Shown: positions 1-13,402, counted from the stretch's first letter. The stretch is 64,000 nt of DNA from Silene conica (GCA_029255685.2 CM055319.2:19805247-19869246), one strand, 5' to 3'. Numbers and translations: made by a program. Notes: generated from the sequence alone by a model not told the origin.

Positions 1-1402
<1,402 letters not shown>

Positions 1403-1511
1403 TTTAGGATCGGGTGAGAACGATTATACGGTGTATACGGTGAGAACGAGTCACGTCCGTTGGATTAAAACACAATCAACGTTAAGAAATACCTACAACC
1501 CACATTCTAGA

Positions 1512-2795
1512 TAGATTTTTTGACGGAGTAGATAATTTTTTTTTTTTTTTTACCTTTTTACACAAACTTAGATACATTTTTTTACGGAGTAAATACTTTT
1601 TTTTTTTTTTACCTTTTTACGTAAACCTATATAAATTTTTTTGACGGAGTAGATACATTTTTTTTACTTTTTTACGTAAACCTAGATACATTTTTTGACG
1701 GAGTAGATACTTTTTTTTTTACTTTTTTTACATAAACCTAGATACATTTTTCGAAGGAGTAGATACATTTTTTTTTTACTTTTTTTTACATAAACCTAGA
1801 TACATTTTTTGAAGGAGTAGATACATTTTTTTACTTTTTTTTACATAAACCTAGATACATTTTTTGAAGTAGTGGATACATTTTTTTTTTACTTTTTTTA
1901 CATAAACCTATATACATTTTTTGAGGGAGTAGATACATTTTTTTTACTTTTGTTTTACATAAACCTAGATACATTTTTTGAAGGTGTAGATACATTTTTT
2001 TTTAGTGTTTTACGTAAACCTAGATACATTTTTTGACGGAGTATATACATTTTTTTACTTTTTTTACATAAACCTAGATACATTTTTTGAAGGAGTAGAT
2101 ACATTTTTTTTTACTTTTTTTTACATAAACCTAGATACATTTTTTTACGGACTAGATATTTTTTTTTTTTTTTTTACTTTTTTACATAAACCTAGATACA
2201 TTTTTTAACGGATTAGATACATTTTTTTACTTAAATCTAAATTCATTTTTTGACGGAATAAATAAATTTTTTTTTACTTTTTTACATAAATCTAGATACA
2301 ATTTTTGACGAAGTAGATACATTTTTTTTATTAAACCTAGATACTTTTTTCACGGAGTAGATACATTTTTATTACATTTTTACATAAACCTAGATACATT
2401 TTTTGACGGAGTAGATACATTTTTTACTTAAACCTAGATACATTTTTTTTTAGTTTTTTACATAAACCTAGTTACATTTTTTTACGGAGTAGATACATTT
2501 TTTTTACATAAACTTAGATACATTTTTTGACGCAGTAGATACATTTTTTTTTCTTTTTTACATAAACCTAGATACATTTTTTTTACTGAGTAGATACATT
2601 TTTTTTACTTTTTTACATAAACCTAGATACGTTTTTTTACGGAGTAAATACATTTTTTTTACTTAAACTTAGATACATTTTTTGACAGAATAGATACATT
2701 TTTTTACTTTTTTTATCTAAACCTAGTTACATTTTTTTACGGAGTAGATACATTTTTTGACGTAGGAGATACATTTTTTTTCTACTTTTTTACAT
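1512..2795 (+). repeat. Minisatellite array, ~55-bp unit (E1)
   Basis: More than 20 imperfect units. The unit reads approximately ACATAAACCTAGATACATT, then T-run, then GACGGAGTAGATACATT, then a T-run with ACTTTTTTAC. Each unit holds two half-repeats built on TAGATACATTTTTT. Unit length varies through the T-runs. The same unit recurs at 3718-5063, 22145-22853 (inverted), 23223-23585, 35928-35985 and 36886-37786. Confidence 0.92.
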
Positions 2796-3223
2796 AATAT
2801 TATTTTGTTATTATACAAGTATGTTATTTTGCGGTCATTTTTAATGATAATACTTAATGAATGTATGGATGAATTTAATTTTACCGTTCTCCATCCATTT
2901 GGCAAAAATTATATTATTATCCACCAATCCACCCTATTATGATACTATCCATTACGCTTAAAAGTTTTGAAACTCATTCTGCAAATAGATATAATTCTAA
3001 AACGATAGAAAGTGGAGCACATTTTTAACGATTTATAAGAAAATAAAGCTTCTTAAAAGACTTACTTTAATTGTGTTATATAAGAAAACAATGCTATCCC
3101 AACTCATAATTATATAAAAATGACTAAATGAGTAATGAGGAGCTATAATTTTCTAAAAGAAAAAAAGGGAATAACGCAAACAACGAAAAACATGAACTAA
3201 AAAATAAGTGTTCAAAATTAAAG

Positions 3224-3304
3224 GAGTTGGGAATCGAACCCGTGCGGACTGATAGTTAACTTGAGAATCTAAGAGTTATGGCAGTAAACCACTAGACTAA
3301 TTCT
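3224..3304 (-). other. tRNA-like segment with A and B boxes (SINE head or tRNA relic)
   Basis: Read on the minus strand, TAGTCTAGTGG (3289-3299) fits a Pol III A box and GGTTCGATTCC (3230-3240) is a consensus B box, 48 nt apart. The flanks do not pair as an acceptor stem and the T-stem is weak, so a working tRNA is unlikely. A SINE head or a decayed tRNA is more probable. A T-rich stretch follows near 3160-3175, but no target duplication was found. Confidence 0.45.
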
Positions 3305-3497
3305 ATTCGTAACTACAGTACATTTTATTGTTTATTGTATATATACTTAAAAGATACTGACATACTGCAAGTCTGCGGTTGTGTTACCAATTATGTTTAA
3401 TTTAAAATTTAATCTCAGCTTTTCAATTAACTCTCATCTAATGGAGGAGGGTCGTTCTCACCGTATGCACCGAATGATCGTTCTCACCGGATCTTGC

Positions 3498-3606
<109 letters not shown>

Positions 3607-3608
3607 TT

Positions 3609-5541
3609 TAGGATCGGGTGAGAACGATTATACGGTGCATACGGTGAGAACGAGTCACGTCCGTTGGATTAAAACACAATCAACGGTTAAGAAAATACCC
3701 ACAACCCACATTCTAGATAGATTTTTTGACGGAGTAGATACATTTTTTTTTTACCTTTTTACATAAAATTAGATACATTTTTTTACGTAGTAAATACTTT
3801 TTTTTTTACCTTTTTACGTAAACCTATATACATTTTTTTGACGGAGTAGATACATTTTTTTTAAATTTTTTACGGTAAACCTAGATACATTTTTTGACGG
3901 AGTAGATACATTTTTTTTTTTTACTTTTTTTACATAAACCTAGGTACATTTTTTGAAGGAGTAGATACATTTTTTTTACTTTTTTACATAAACCTAGATA
4001 CATTTTTTGAAGTAGCAGATACATTTTTTTTACTTTTTTACGTAAACCTAGACACATTTTTTGACGAAGTAGATACATTTTTTTTTACTTTTTTTACATA
4101 AACCTAGATACATTTTTTGAATGAATAGATACATTTTTTTACTTTTTTTACATAAATCTAGATACATTTTTTGAAGGAGTAGATACATTTGTTTTACTTT
4201 TTTACGTAAACCTAGATACATTTTTTGACGGAGTAGATACATTTTTTTACTTTTTTTACATAAACCTAGATACATTTTTTTTTTTACTTTTTTTACATAA
4301 ACCTAGATACATTTTTTGACGGAGTAGATACATTTTTTTTTTTACTTTTTTACGTAAACCTAGATACATTTTTTGACGGAGTAGATATATATTTTTTTTA
4401 TTTTTTACTTTTTTTACGTAACCTTAGATACATTTTTTGGAGGAGTACTACATACATTTTTTTTAGCTTTTTTTACATAAACTTAGAGACATTTTTTGAA
4501 GGAGTAAATACATTTTTTGAAGGAGTAAATTCATTTTTTACTTAAACCTAAATACATTTTTCGACGGGTAGATACATTTTTTTTTTTACTTTTTTACATA
4601 AACCTTGATACATTTTTTGACGGAGTAGATACATGTTTTTTAGTTAAACCTAGATACACTTTTTGACGGAGTAATACATTTTTTTAAAAATTTTTAACAT
4701 AAACCTAGTTACATTTTTTGACGAGTAGATACATTTTTTTACTTAATTAAAACCTGGATACATTTTTTTTAATATTTTTTACATAAACCTAGTTACACTT
4801 TTTGACGGAGTAGATACATTTTTTACTTAAATCTGGATACATTTTTTGACGGAATAGATATATTTTTTTTACTTTTTTACATAAATCTAGATACATTTTT
4901 TGACGGAGTAGATAAATTTTTTTTTTACTTAAACCTAAATACATTTTTTAACGGTGTAGATACATTTTTTTTTTACTTTTTTACATAAATCTAGATATAT
5001 TTATTTTTTTTACTTTTTTACATAAACTCATATACATTTTCTGACGGAGTAAATACATTTTAGTAATGGCTGTTCAGACGTGGTGAAACTCATCCATGAG
5101 AACTTTATAATGCTTTGTTCCACCTTATAACAAAAAAGACAATATATAAGCATCATAAATTTGTTAATCAAAGGAAGCATCGTCAGTCATCCACCCCATT
5201 AAATCAGACGCCAGACTATGTATTCTTTTGACTAATAGGATAAGGTAACAGTGAGCCAAACCGTATCAATGGTTTAGATAGTTTGAGAGAGTAGAAGCGA
5301 AGTCACTCACATGAGAAATGCCAGTCGCTATCGTATACTCCGTATTATTGCTGATGAAAGACTTTTAGAATTGGAACTTTGACTTCTGTAGCCACGCTCG
5401 TATCATCCTCTGTACAAACACCATTTAAAGTTTAAACAGATTTTTAAAAAGATATTGAACTAATGGCTTATTTTAGTAATTAAATCCCAGCCTATAATTG
5501 TACGATGTTCTCACCGAATGCACCGAATAGTCATTCTCACC

Positions 5542-5542
<1 letters not shown>
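3609..5542 (+). mobile_element. TA-flanked TIR element E2
   Basis: The left TIR at 3611-3652 is nearly identical to that of E1. The right TIR at 5505-5542 is its diverged inverted copy (TTCTCACCGAATGCACCG then TCATTCTCACCG). (TA)n tracts lie on both sides. The interior is the ~55-bp minisatellite (3718-5063) followed by about 440 bp of unique sequence. The layout matches E1: TIR, array, unique segment, TIR. No coding capacity. Confidence 0.7.
3718..5063 (+). repeat. Minisatellite array, ~55-bp unit (E2)
   Basis: Same unit and orientation as 1512-2795, with about 25 degenerate copies. Variant half-units (GAAGGAG or GACGAAG in place of GACGGAG) are interspersed rather than clustered. Confidence 0.92.

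Positions 5543-5606
<64 letters not shown>
5543..5606. repeat. (TA)n microsatellite
   Basis: About 32 TA units between the right TIR of E2 and the left TIR of E3. Confidence 0.97.
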
Positions 5607-5608
<2 letters not shown>

Positions 5609-6163
5609 AGACAAAATCCGGTGAGAACAAACACTCGGTGCAAATGGTGAGAACGAACCTTATCCCTTAGATTAGAGTGAATGAACGGCTATAATAGATC
5701 TCTAAATTAGAACACATTAGTTAAAACATTTAAGCATTCACACGGTTACCTCACATTCTTCTTCTCTGTCCACACAAATCACTCTGACCCCTCACCTCCC
5801 AAGACATCCACAACTGGCATCGAAACACTATCGACCGCCATACGCCGACCAAACACTGATGTTCGTGTTTCTTCTTTTATCATCCCTTTTTATTTATTTC
5901 TTTCTCTTCGTTCTCACCTTGCGTAATGACGGAGACCGGGACTCGCTCCGACGTACTCTCCTCACGGTTGAACTTTGCTTTCGTTTGTTGACCATCCTCA
6001 TCGCACTTTACGCCGGTATTTGACTTGGCTAATTAAGGTCATAAATTAAACCGAGTTTGGATCAATTACCACTGAAATTTGGGTCAGAGTATGTTGAATT
6101 TTGCAGAAGTTTATCATTGGAAATTTGGTATGAATTACATGCAAATTCAATGAGTGACCTTCG

Positions 6164-6172
6164 TTGTTTTTA
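6164..6172. repeat. MULE1 target-site duplication, left copy
   Basis: TTGTTTTTA, repeated exactly at 21997-22005. A 9-bp duplication is the hallmark of Mutator-superfamily insertion. Confidence 0.92.
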
Positions 6173-6385
6173 GTGTTTTTTGTAAATAACCCCCTTTTAT
6201 GTACGGTTTTTTGTAAATAACCCCCTTTTATGTTTACTTTTACAAATTACCGCCTTAAATATTACTTAATCTTAAAAATCAAACCCCAATGTCGATTACG
6301 TACCCGATTTTTAAAAAACACGAACTACGTACGATATTACGACTTAAATTAATGAAATATACCTAAACTACCCTTACCCACTCAT
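6173..6385 (+). repeat. MULE1 left terminal inverted repeat
   Basis: About 213 bp, the reverse complement of 21785-21996 with one single-base indel and a few mismatches. It contains two direct copies of GTAAATAACCCCCTTTTATG. Confidence 0.93.
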
Positions 6386-6435
6386 AACACTACCCAACAA
6401 AAACAAACTCATTCATTCAAGATTTATTTTCTGCC

Positions 6436-6777
6436 ATTTTCACAATTACAACACTAATCATTCTAACTTTCTTCATCACCATCTTAGCTCTGTTCATAAA
6501 GCTATTCTCAGGAAAATCAATCTGAAACCCTGAATACCCACCCGTTGACGGAACCGTATTTCACAAATTACTTTACTTCAACACTTTATACGATGACCAG
6601 ACCGAAACGGCTCGAAAACATCCTACGTTTCGACTTCTAGCTCCGGATCAAAGCGAAGTTTACACAACAGATGTTCGCAATGTAGAACATATATTGAAGA
6701 CAAAGTTTGAGAAGTATACGAAAGGGAAGTATAATATTGATATACTTGGGGATTTGTTTGGAGAAGGGATTTTTGCT
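6436..6777 (+). pseudogene. Captured cytochrome P450 5' fragment (CYP704-like)
   Basis: One frame of 114 codons translates as a hydrophobic N-terminal membrane segment, then a proline-rich hinge region (NPEYPPVDGTVFHKL), then TARKHPTFRLLAPDQSEVYT, NVEHILKTKFEKYTKGKYN and GDLFGEGIFA. This is the recognisable start of plant CYP86-clan omega-hydroxylases, closest by eye to CYP704. It is interrupted by one in-frame TGA (6523-6525) and stops before the I-helix, ExxR and haem-binding cysteine regions, so it cannot make an enzyme. It lies just inside the MULE1 left TIR, consistent with transposon gene capture. The sequence after 6777 no longer reads as P450. Confidence 0.8.
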
Positions 6778-8529
6778 TTATATCTTCAAACCCCAAAAAT
6801 AAAATATGAACCCTAAACTAAAAATCCCCAAATCAATTAATAAATTTTCAAGTTATGGGTTTCATCTTCCCCTTTTTATTATTTCACCTAATTCATCTAA
6901 ATGGGGTAATATTCCTCTCGCATTAGTTCATGCTATGTGTTTAATTGGCTCACAGAAACTCTATTACAGAAACTCTAGGGATGGTTGTTGTACAAAGAGG
7001 AGCTACAAGCATTACTGTACCGATATGATTCGCACTGCTCAAAGTGGCTAATTGGCTCACAACCACGAATAGCAACGTCAAACGAGATACGTGAAGGAGT
7101 TGCTGCAAAGTGTTTAATGCTATTTATTGCCAATTGTTGGATGTATTTTTCTCTGTATTAGGAAATTAGGTTAGTAAGTTATCAGTAAAATTTGTAGTAG
7201 ATTAGTTGAGTATTGTAGTTACTTGTTGAGATGCAATGTAATATTTTGTTGTGCACTTTGTAATGACAAACAAGTTTTTTCATGCTCAATGTCTCACTTG
7301 AGACGGATATATCCGTCACAATCTACAAAATACTTAGTATCGTAAACTGGTTTATATACATTTGAATTCAACCGGGCAAGGCGAGGGAAAGCAAAATACA
7401 AGGAAAGAATGAATCCACTTTTTGAGTCAACCATGGAAAACATATAGCAGCGCATAAGTCTAAAGAAACTAACTACTCTTACAGGCGTCGCCTTTTCTCA
7501 TCCGTTCAAAGGACATTTGCTAAACTCTTTTCTTTTCTTTACTATTAGCAATTCAGCATCTATGCTTTTTGAATAGCTATTGATTACAACATCAAATCCC
7601 GAGTATCGTAACCCGATTTATATACATTTCAATTCAACTATCAGCATCTATGTATGTTTCATTTCTGAAGTGTCAAAATCTGAAGTGTACAAAACCAGTG
7701 ATTGTTATCACTGGAATTATCGCATAAAAAATCAAATATGAACAGGAATACTTTTTAGCTAGATTAAATACAAAAATACGAAGCTAAAGCTCGGCCTTTT
7801 GAGATGCTCTAAATCCAACACAGCATACTCACTGCATTATTCTGCCAGAGACCAGAGCAACTGCAGCATCTTTTTGCAACACAGTAGCATTCCTCAACAC
7901 AGCTCAGAAACCGCCCCTCAGCCATCAAGCTTCTGATCAGCATTCATGTCGTAACTACAGACCGCTCTTCCCTGAGTCCAATCATGCCCAATTCCTCACT
8001 CCTTTGCACCAATCCAATATCCCACAACTGCCAGCCTCAGACGCAGACTGGACAGAATTGCATTCTGCCTCTAACAGCAGCTCTTGACCAGTCTTCATCC
8101 GACGATCAGACCCAGAACTGATCAAAGAACAGCCCAGGAGTCCACTGCAATTAGCTAATACTACATAACAAAACTGGCTAATAATCAGAGTGCAGTCAAC
8201 AATAACCCCTGCAATTAGCTAATAATCAAATCAAAAAAGAAAGTGGCACAAAAGTCTACTTTTATTTAACCACAGTGCAGTCAACAATAACCAACATTAA
8301 CAAAGTGCAAGAAGAAACTGAATTGGTGAGCAGAATGTCGTGCAAGAAGAAACTCAACTACTGAAACAACCAAATTTCATTGTTAATGCCAAAGTTAATT
8401 AACAAACATGTTCAAAGTGACTTTTAAAAGTCACCACCTACCAAGTCTAACAACAAAATAATACATAAAAGTACTGAAATTCAACTTAAAAATTGTACTG
8501 TAACACCAAACTAACTAGTCATATTGTAT
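6778..8529. other. MULE1 left interior, no gene recognised
   Basis: This holds an 81-codon frame (6806-7051, plus strand) with no recognisable family, an AT-rich segment, and from about 7800 sequence downstream of the transposase stop. The 7080-7330 part could be further captured host DNA, but nothing in it is identifiable. Confidence 0.5.
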
Positions 8530-9197
8530 TCATAATTGAGTTCTTGACTCAATAGTTGGTTGGTTGCTACTCATTTGAGTTAAAAATGCTTGGTGTTGAG
8601 CCTTGGTTGCCCTCCTCTTTTCTGCCTTGTTCCTTGCAGCCTTGACCCATCCTGAGTTGCTGGGAGGTCTACCACCTAGGGTTCGTGTGATGGGGTCAGG
8701 AATAGGATTCTTACATCCCTTAATATTATGTCCTAGTGTACCACACCTACCACACTTGTTGGATTTCTTCACCCTTTTTACTTGTGACCCTTCACCAGGC
8801 TCTTTTCTTCTTTTTTTTCTTTGATGGTCTGCCAGGCATTCTTCTCATAAGTGGTGGGAGAGGTTCCTCTTGGTTTGCTTTCTCCCAGTGGGCTACCCCA
8901 GGCATAGGTTCTACTGCAGATGCATATGCCAATAAGTACTTATCTCTTGAATACGCTTGGTCAACATAATCTTCGGGGGTATGTCTTTGATCAAGTATGC
9001 ATGCCATGGCATGAACACATGGGATTCCACTCAACACCCAATGTTTGCAATTACACGCTTGGTTTATCAAGTTTACCGTGAATGAACCACCCTTGTAGTC
9101 AACCTCAAAATTAGTAGTTCTATATGAGTAGATTGTACAATACCTTGACTCAGCTATAAGCCTCTTGAAGCATTTATCAATGTAAGGCATAAAGGGC
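8530..9197 (-). pseudogene. mudrA-like: MULE1 transposase, 3' part (SWIM and CCHC zinc fingers)
   Basis: This is the C-terminal part of the MuDR-type transposase, separated from the rest by the copia element at 9198. The first segment (9192 down to about 8820) carries the SWIM zinc finger CNCKHWVLSGIPCVHAMACI (C-x-C, then C-x-H). The reading frame then shifts in an A/T run near 8811-8818. The second segment, ending at the stop at 8530, carries a zinc knuckle, CGRCGTLGHNIKGC, and a basic tail. In intact relatives (see 49923-53200) these two fingers lie in one frame, so the homopolymer frameshift is a lesion. The first few codons of the longest open frame (above 9197) come from the LTR, not the gene. 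Confidence 0.85.
9193..9197. repeat. Copia target-site duplication, left copy
   Basis: AGGGC, repeated at 18790-18794 directly after the other LTR. It lies in a coding codon run of the MULE1 transposase. Confidence 0.93.
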
Positions 9198-10201
9198 TGT
9201 GGGGAATAAAGCATGTATTCGCCCTAAACTTGCAGGATTATAATGAAAATTACAGTTGTGAATATCGTCATAAGATAAATAAAAACATGAAAAAGAATAC
9301 AACCTTGGGTCCTTGCTTGAATAGGCCTAAGAACAGGAATTAAAGTAAATTCCCTCCTATAACTTGTACCCAAGACTTTGTTTGAGATGATGCCGCGTGA
9401 GCTAGAAAATACTCTCCAATTGCCTTGCAATATGGGGAGAGCTATTGAGGTTTTAGATGTGAGATATGAGTTTTGGGAGAAGAATGCTCTCAAAAACCCT
9501 AATTGTGAGAATTGTGATTCAACAGTTAACCAAGAGTCCTGACATAAGGAGAAGGACTCTCCTTATGTAGCCCTAGGTCGGCCGAATGGGTATGGGGTAA
9601 GAGTGGGCTTTATCCACTCTTACCTTATTCCTTTGCATGATTCGACCCGTTTTGCTAAATATTATTTGCGGGATTTTTATTATAAATCGTATACGTGTCA
9701 TCAGGTATTAATGCAGTCGATGTATTAATAATGGCCTGATAAAATTACGATATTGTATCATTACCCAAATTAATATAACTGTTTATATTAATACGCGAAA
9801 TTAATATTTAATTAAGTATAACTGCTTATATTTAATTTACGAATTAAACATGTAATCCGTATTAGCTAAAATTATTTAATCCGTATTAAATAATAATAAT
9901 CTCAACATCTTATTGACTAATTTAATAGTCAATACCTCTGACTAACTGTTTAGTCGTATCCGGCATAAATGTGACTGTATTTTCATACCTTCACATCTCT
10001 CAAACGTGTCCTATAGGTGTGACGTATAGGGACCAGTTGATCACCGCCATCCGTATGACAATAACGTCAAACTTATCTAGCAAGCCAACCGTTATTGATA
10101 AACGTGGATCAACTGGTAATAATACTGAAGTATGCCCTTGTGATCCTTAAAGAGATTTAATAAGTCATTGTACTTAATTGTCAAGGACACCAGCCCCAAC
10201 A
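9198..10201 (-). repeat. Copia 3' LTR
   Basis: 1004 bp, starting TGTGGGGAATAAAGC and ending CCAGCCCCAACA on the plus strand. About 99.3% identical to 17786-18789 (7 substitutions by eye, no indels). An 89-codon frame inside it is part of the repeat, not a gene. Confidence 0.95.
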
Positions 10202-10223
10202 ATCTCCCACTTGTCCGTACAAG
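10202..10223 (-). other. Copia polypurine tract and its upstream duplicate
   Basis: On the minus strand ACAAGTGGGAGAT sits directly before the LTR start TGTTGG, the usual copia arrangement. A second near-copy, CAAGTGGGAGTT followed by TGTTGGAGC, lies exactly 74 bp further inside (10276 upward), so the tract and LTR start are tandemly duplicated. Confidence 0.8.
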
Positions 10224-11167
10224 GGTATGTTCAATGACGTTATCACACTACATGTGGAGGACACAAGCTCCAACAAACTCCCACTTGTCCGTACAAGTGT
10301 AGGTGCGATAACCGATTCTCATATCCTTTTAAAATTTCTCCCACTCAATGTAAGACAATTTGCAAGTCCGCATTCGCAAAGGTCGTATCTCACAAGCGAT
10401 CTGTATCAAGAGTGGTTTCCCCGACTAGAGAGTAACTTAACTGATAAAACGAATCTGTATTCGAGCATGGCCATGCATTTCAGTTACTACTCCTCGAGTG
10501 GCCCTGAGAAATGATAAAATCCTGATAAGGGTTTGGATATTTCCCTCAACTCGAATCCTGCCGATATCGCGCAGCATGAAATAACCCAGAAAAAATCCTC
10601 TTGGCCCCTGTTACGATGACCGTGGGAAAGTAACCAAAGTTACCCAAAATCTGCCTTAATCTCAAGAGACAGTTGAAAGTCAAAAGACTCGACTCTAAGG
10701 AACACTATGGAGGTCCTATCCACGACCTGGCACCCAATGTTATAAAACATTTACGACTCCATAACGTTGTCACGGGGTGTCCTACGAGATATCCGTATAA
10801 CTCGCCTTTGTGATTGGTCAGTCATCCGCGTAACTTATGGCTCGTTGAACCCACCATCAACCAACGTCACAAAATGATTACCTGAGTTATCAGCTCAAGT
10901 GGGTAATCAAGGACTAAAACGATGTAATGTAATTCAGTTCACTTTGTGGTGTTCAAAATTGGCGTACAATTCCACATGAAAAACAAAACATTATATATCA
11001 TAACAATGAGGTTGAATAGAGTACACGAGAAAATGAATTATTACATGAATTCATAAAAGAGTACTGCAACTTAGGAACACAGCTAAATCCCATGGAATGA
11101 ATGTGCCCTTCATGCTTATCACGTGGTAATGCTTTAGTGAGAGGATCAGCTATGTTGTCATCCGTAG

Positions 11168-11503
11168 CTATCTTATCAATAAATATCTCCTTTTACACGG
11201 CTCAGTTGTAGAATCTGCTGTAACACTCTGTTTAGAACTTTTCCAGCTGACAGCAGCGCTATTAAGAGTAAAAACGAATCCAGACTGAGATTTCGAGTCA
11301 TCTCGATCCGTTTGGAAGCTAGCATATGCGTAACCCGTGGCGCAGAGCGTTGAGTCGCCTCCATAAGTCAATCCCCAATCTTTAGTCCTCCGTAGGTACT
11401 TAAGAATGTTTTTCACGGCCATCCAGTGTTGTCCACCTGGATGAGCTTGGAATCGACTGGTCATACTCAATGCATATGCAACGTCTGGACGTGTGCATAT
11501 CAT
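11168..11503 (-). pseudogene. Copia RNase H fragment
   Basis: The translation shows the RT-RNase H connection and RNase H start: TRPDVAYALSMTSRFQAHPG, then WKSSKQSVTADSTTE. In copia elements the last motif continues into AEY, but here the frame changes to an unrelated tail and stops. Stops at about 11510 and 11550 separate it from the RT frame at 11555-12412. It would have removed the RNA strand during reverse transcription. It is non-functional. Confidence 0.85.
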
Positions 11504-11554
11504 GGCTTACATGATCGATCCTATTGCCGAAGCATAAGGAATCCGACTCATGCG

Positions 11555-12412
11555 CTATTTCTCTTCCAATGTCTTAGCTTCTTGAGACTTGCTCAAGTGA
11601 AGCCCACTAGTCATAGGAAGGAACCCTTTCTTGTAGTTCGTCATGCTGAATCTCTCTAGAATCTTATCTATGTAAGACTCCTGATTGAGAGACAACATAC
11701 GTCGTGATCTATTCCTGTAGATACGGATGCCCAAAATTCTTTGTGCCTCTCCCAGATCTTTCATCTGGAAATGGTTCTTCAACCATGCTTTAACCGAAGA
11801 TAAGAGAGGTATGTCATTCCCAATCAAGAGTATGTCGTCGACATACAGTACTAGGAATACAATCTTGCTCCCACTCGACTTGATATAGAGACATGGTTCC
11901 TCGACTGATCGAATGAAACCATTCTCTTTTATCACTTGGTCGAAGCGATGATTCCAACTCCGCGATGTTTGCTTAAGTCCATAGATGGAACGCTTAAGCT
12001 TGCAAACCTTCTTAGGATGTGCTGGATCAATAAAACCCTCGGGTTGTACCATGTACAACTCTTCCTCCAAATAACCGTTTAAGAAGGCGGTTTTAACGTC
12101 CATTTGCCATATTTCATAGTCATGAAATGCGGCGATCGCTAAGATAATCCGAATGGAACGTAGCATGACTACGGGTGCAAAGATCTCATCATAGTGCAAG
12201 CCTGGCACTTGGGTGAAACCTTTAGCAACTAGTCTTGCCTTGTGGATATCTTGTTTACCTTCCACGGCATGCTTTATCTTGTAAAGCCATTTGCATTGAA
12301 GGGGGCGTACCTTTGCAGGTAGGTCCACAAGATCCCACACGTTGTTCTCATACATGGAGTCCATCTCGGATTGCATGGCTTCTAGCCATAACTTTGAGTC
12401 AGAACTGGTCAT
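11555..12412 (-). pseudogene. Copia reverse transcriptase (RVT_2) fragment
   Basis: A 285-codon frame covers most of a copia RT: WLEAMQSEMDSM near the start, ARLVAKGFTQVPGLHYDEIF, MDVKTAFLNGYLEEELYM with the first catalytic aspartate, SIYGLKQ, and the active-site box YVDD in LVLYVDDILLIGND. The core looks complete, but the frame is closed by a stop before the RNase H part and is not joined to integrase. In the element's own direction it follows the integrase fragment, the defining copia order. Motifs around MLSLNQESYIDKILERF suggest a Tork-type lineage; this is tentative. Confidence 0.9.
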
Positions 12413-12738
12413 GGCACCTTAATAGGTTGAGGGTTCATTACCCTCTAGAAGTAAGACGTCATCCATATCATGTTCCTCGACCATACCAATGTATCTGTCC
12501 GGAGGAATGGAGACTCTTCCCGACCTCCTAGGTTCCTCAGGAATATCTACCGCAGCCTCGGTTGAAGGAACTGTTTCCTCCAATGGTTGCTCGGTAGTTG
12601 GTTCTTGTACCTCCGATAAATCGAAGGATCTATTACTCGACTTGTTCTCGAGAAATTCTTTCTCTAAGAACGTCGCACTAGCCGCAACAAAAACACGTTG
12701 TTCGGTTGGCGAGTAGAGTAATGACCAAAAGTTCCCTT

Positions 12739-13083
12739 TTAATAGCCTATAAAGTATATCTTGACCGATCGCGGGCCGAGCTTATCCTCGTGTCTCCACT
12801 TGACATAAGCCTCGCAGCCCCAAACCTGAATAAAGGACAAGTTAGGGACCGTTCCCTTCCATAATTCGTATGGAGACTTGTCAACAGCTTTAGACGGACT
12901 TCGGTTAAGTATTAGAGCGGCCGACAAAAGAGCATAGCCCCACAATGAATCAGGCACAACGGTGTGACTCATCATGGATCGAACCATATTACATGGCAAA
13001 AACCCAAAACGGAGATTCAAGATCTCAAAATTACAAGCAAGACTGTGTTCCATCATTACGGTAACACAATCTACTAAGGCCAC
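12739..13083 (-). pseudogene. Copia integrase C-terminal fragment
   Basis: It contains MVRSMMSHTVVPDSLWGYAL, LNRSPSKAVDKSPYELWKG and VWGCEAYVK, typical of the end of the copia integrase core and its GKGY-type continuation. The catalytic D-D-35-E residues upstream are missing, because the sequence before about codon 30 is unrelated. A variable linker (12413-12738) without a long frame joins it to the RT. Confidence 0.85.
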
Positions 13084-13402
13084 ACTAAGTTACAACCGTT
13101 TGCAAAAATTAAACACGTTATTGAAAGCATTCAAGGCATTCACAAGACGATAAATAAAATGCATCAACTAAATAAAATTCATACATGACATAATACTGTT
13201 ATTATGATTAATAAATTTTTACCAAACCACCTTACGGGATTAAAATTATGTAATTATACCGAATTAATCACCCAATTTTAATAAATTTATAATCCTATTA
13301 TCTTAAACCGTTTTAAAATAATATGGTACCATACGAGGGTGAACCGTTTCACAAAATTAATAATATACCATTTCCGTATATAGTATATTACTAAAGGCCA
13401 TG
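13084..13402 (-). other. Copia internal remnant, non-coding
   Basis: AT-rich sequence with no reading frame, where gag, protease and integrase N-terminus would be expected. Ends at the CCATG duplication (13398-13402) of the inserted LTR. Confidence 0.6.

Larger units (their letters stand above)
1405..3496 (+). mobile_element. TA-flanked TIR element E1 (minisatellite-bearing, non-autonomous)
   Basis: The left TIR at 1407-1455 starts GGATCGGGTGAGAACG and contains a second GGTGAGAACG half. The right TIR at 3451-3494 is its near reverse complement. Both ends abut (TA)n tracts, as expected of an element that inserts into TA microsatellites. Behind the left TIR come ACCCACA-like sequence and a ~55-bp minisatellite array. 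The right interior (about 2810-3450) is unique AT-rich DNA with a tRNA-like segment. There is no transposase. The size, TIRs and TA target suggest a MITE comparable in target choice to the rice Micron family; relationship to that family is not claimed. Confidence 0.7.

Noticed and set aside
3224-3304. Functional tRNA gene
   Set aside because: The A and B boxes are good, but the acceptor and T stems do not pair.
9224-9493. 89-codon frame repeated at 17812-18081
   Set aside because: It lies in the copia LTR and is duplicated with it. LTRs do not encode proteins, and no family is recognisable.
11168-13083. Endogenous pararetrovirus
   Set aside because: The integrase-before-RT order, LTRs, primer site and 5-bp target duplication make it a copia retrotransposon. 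No movement or coat protein is present.
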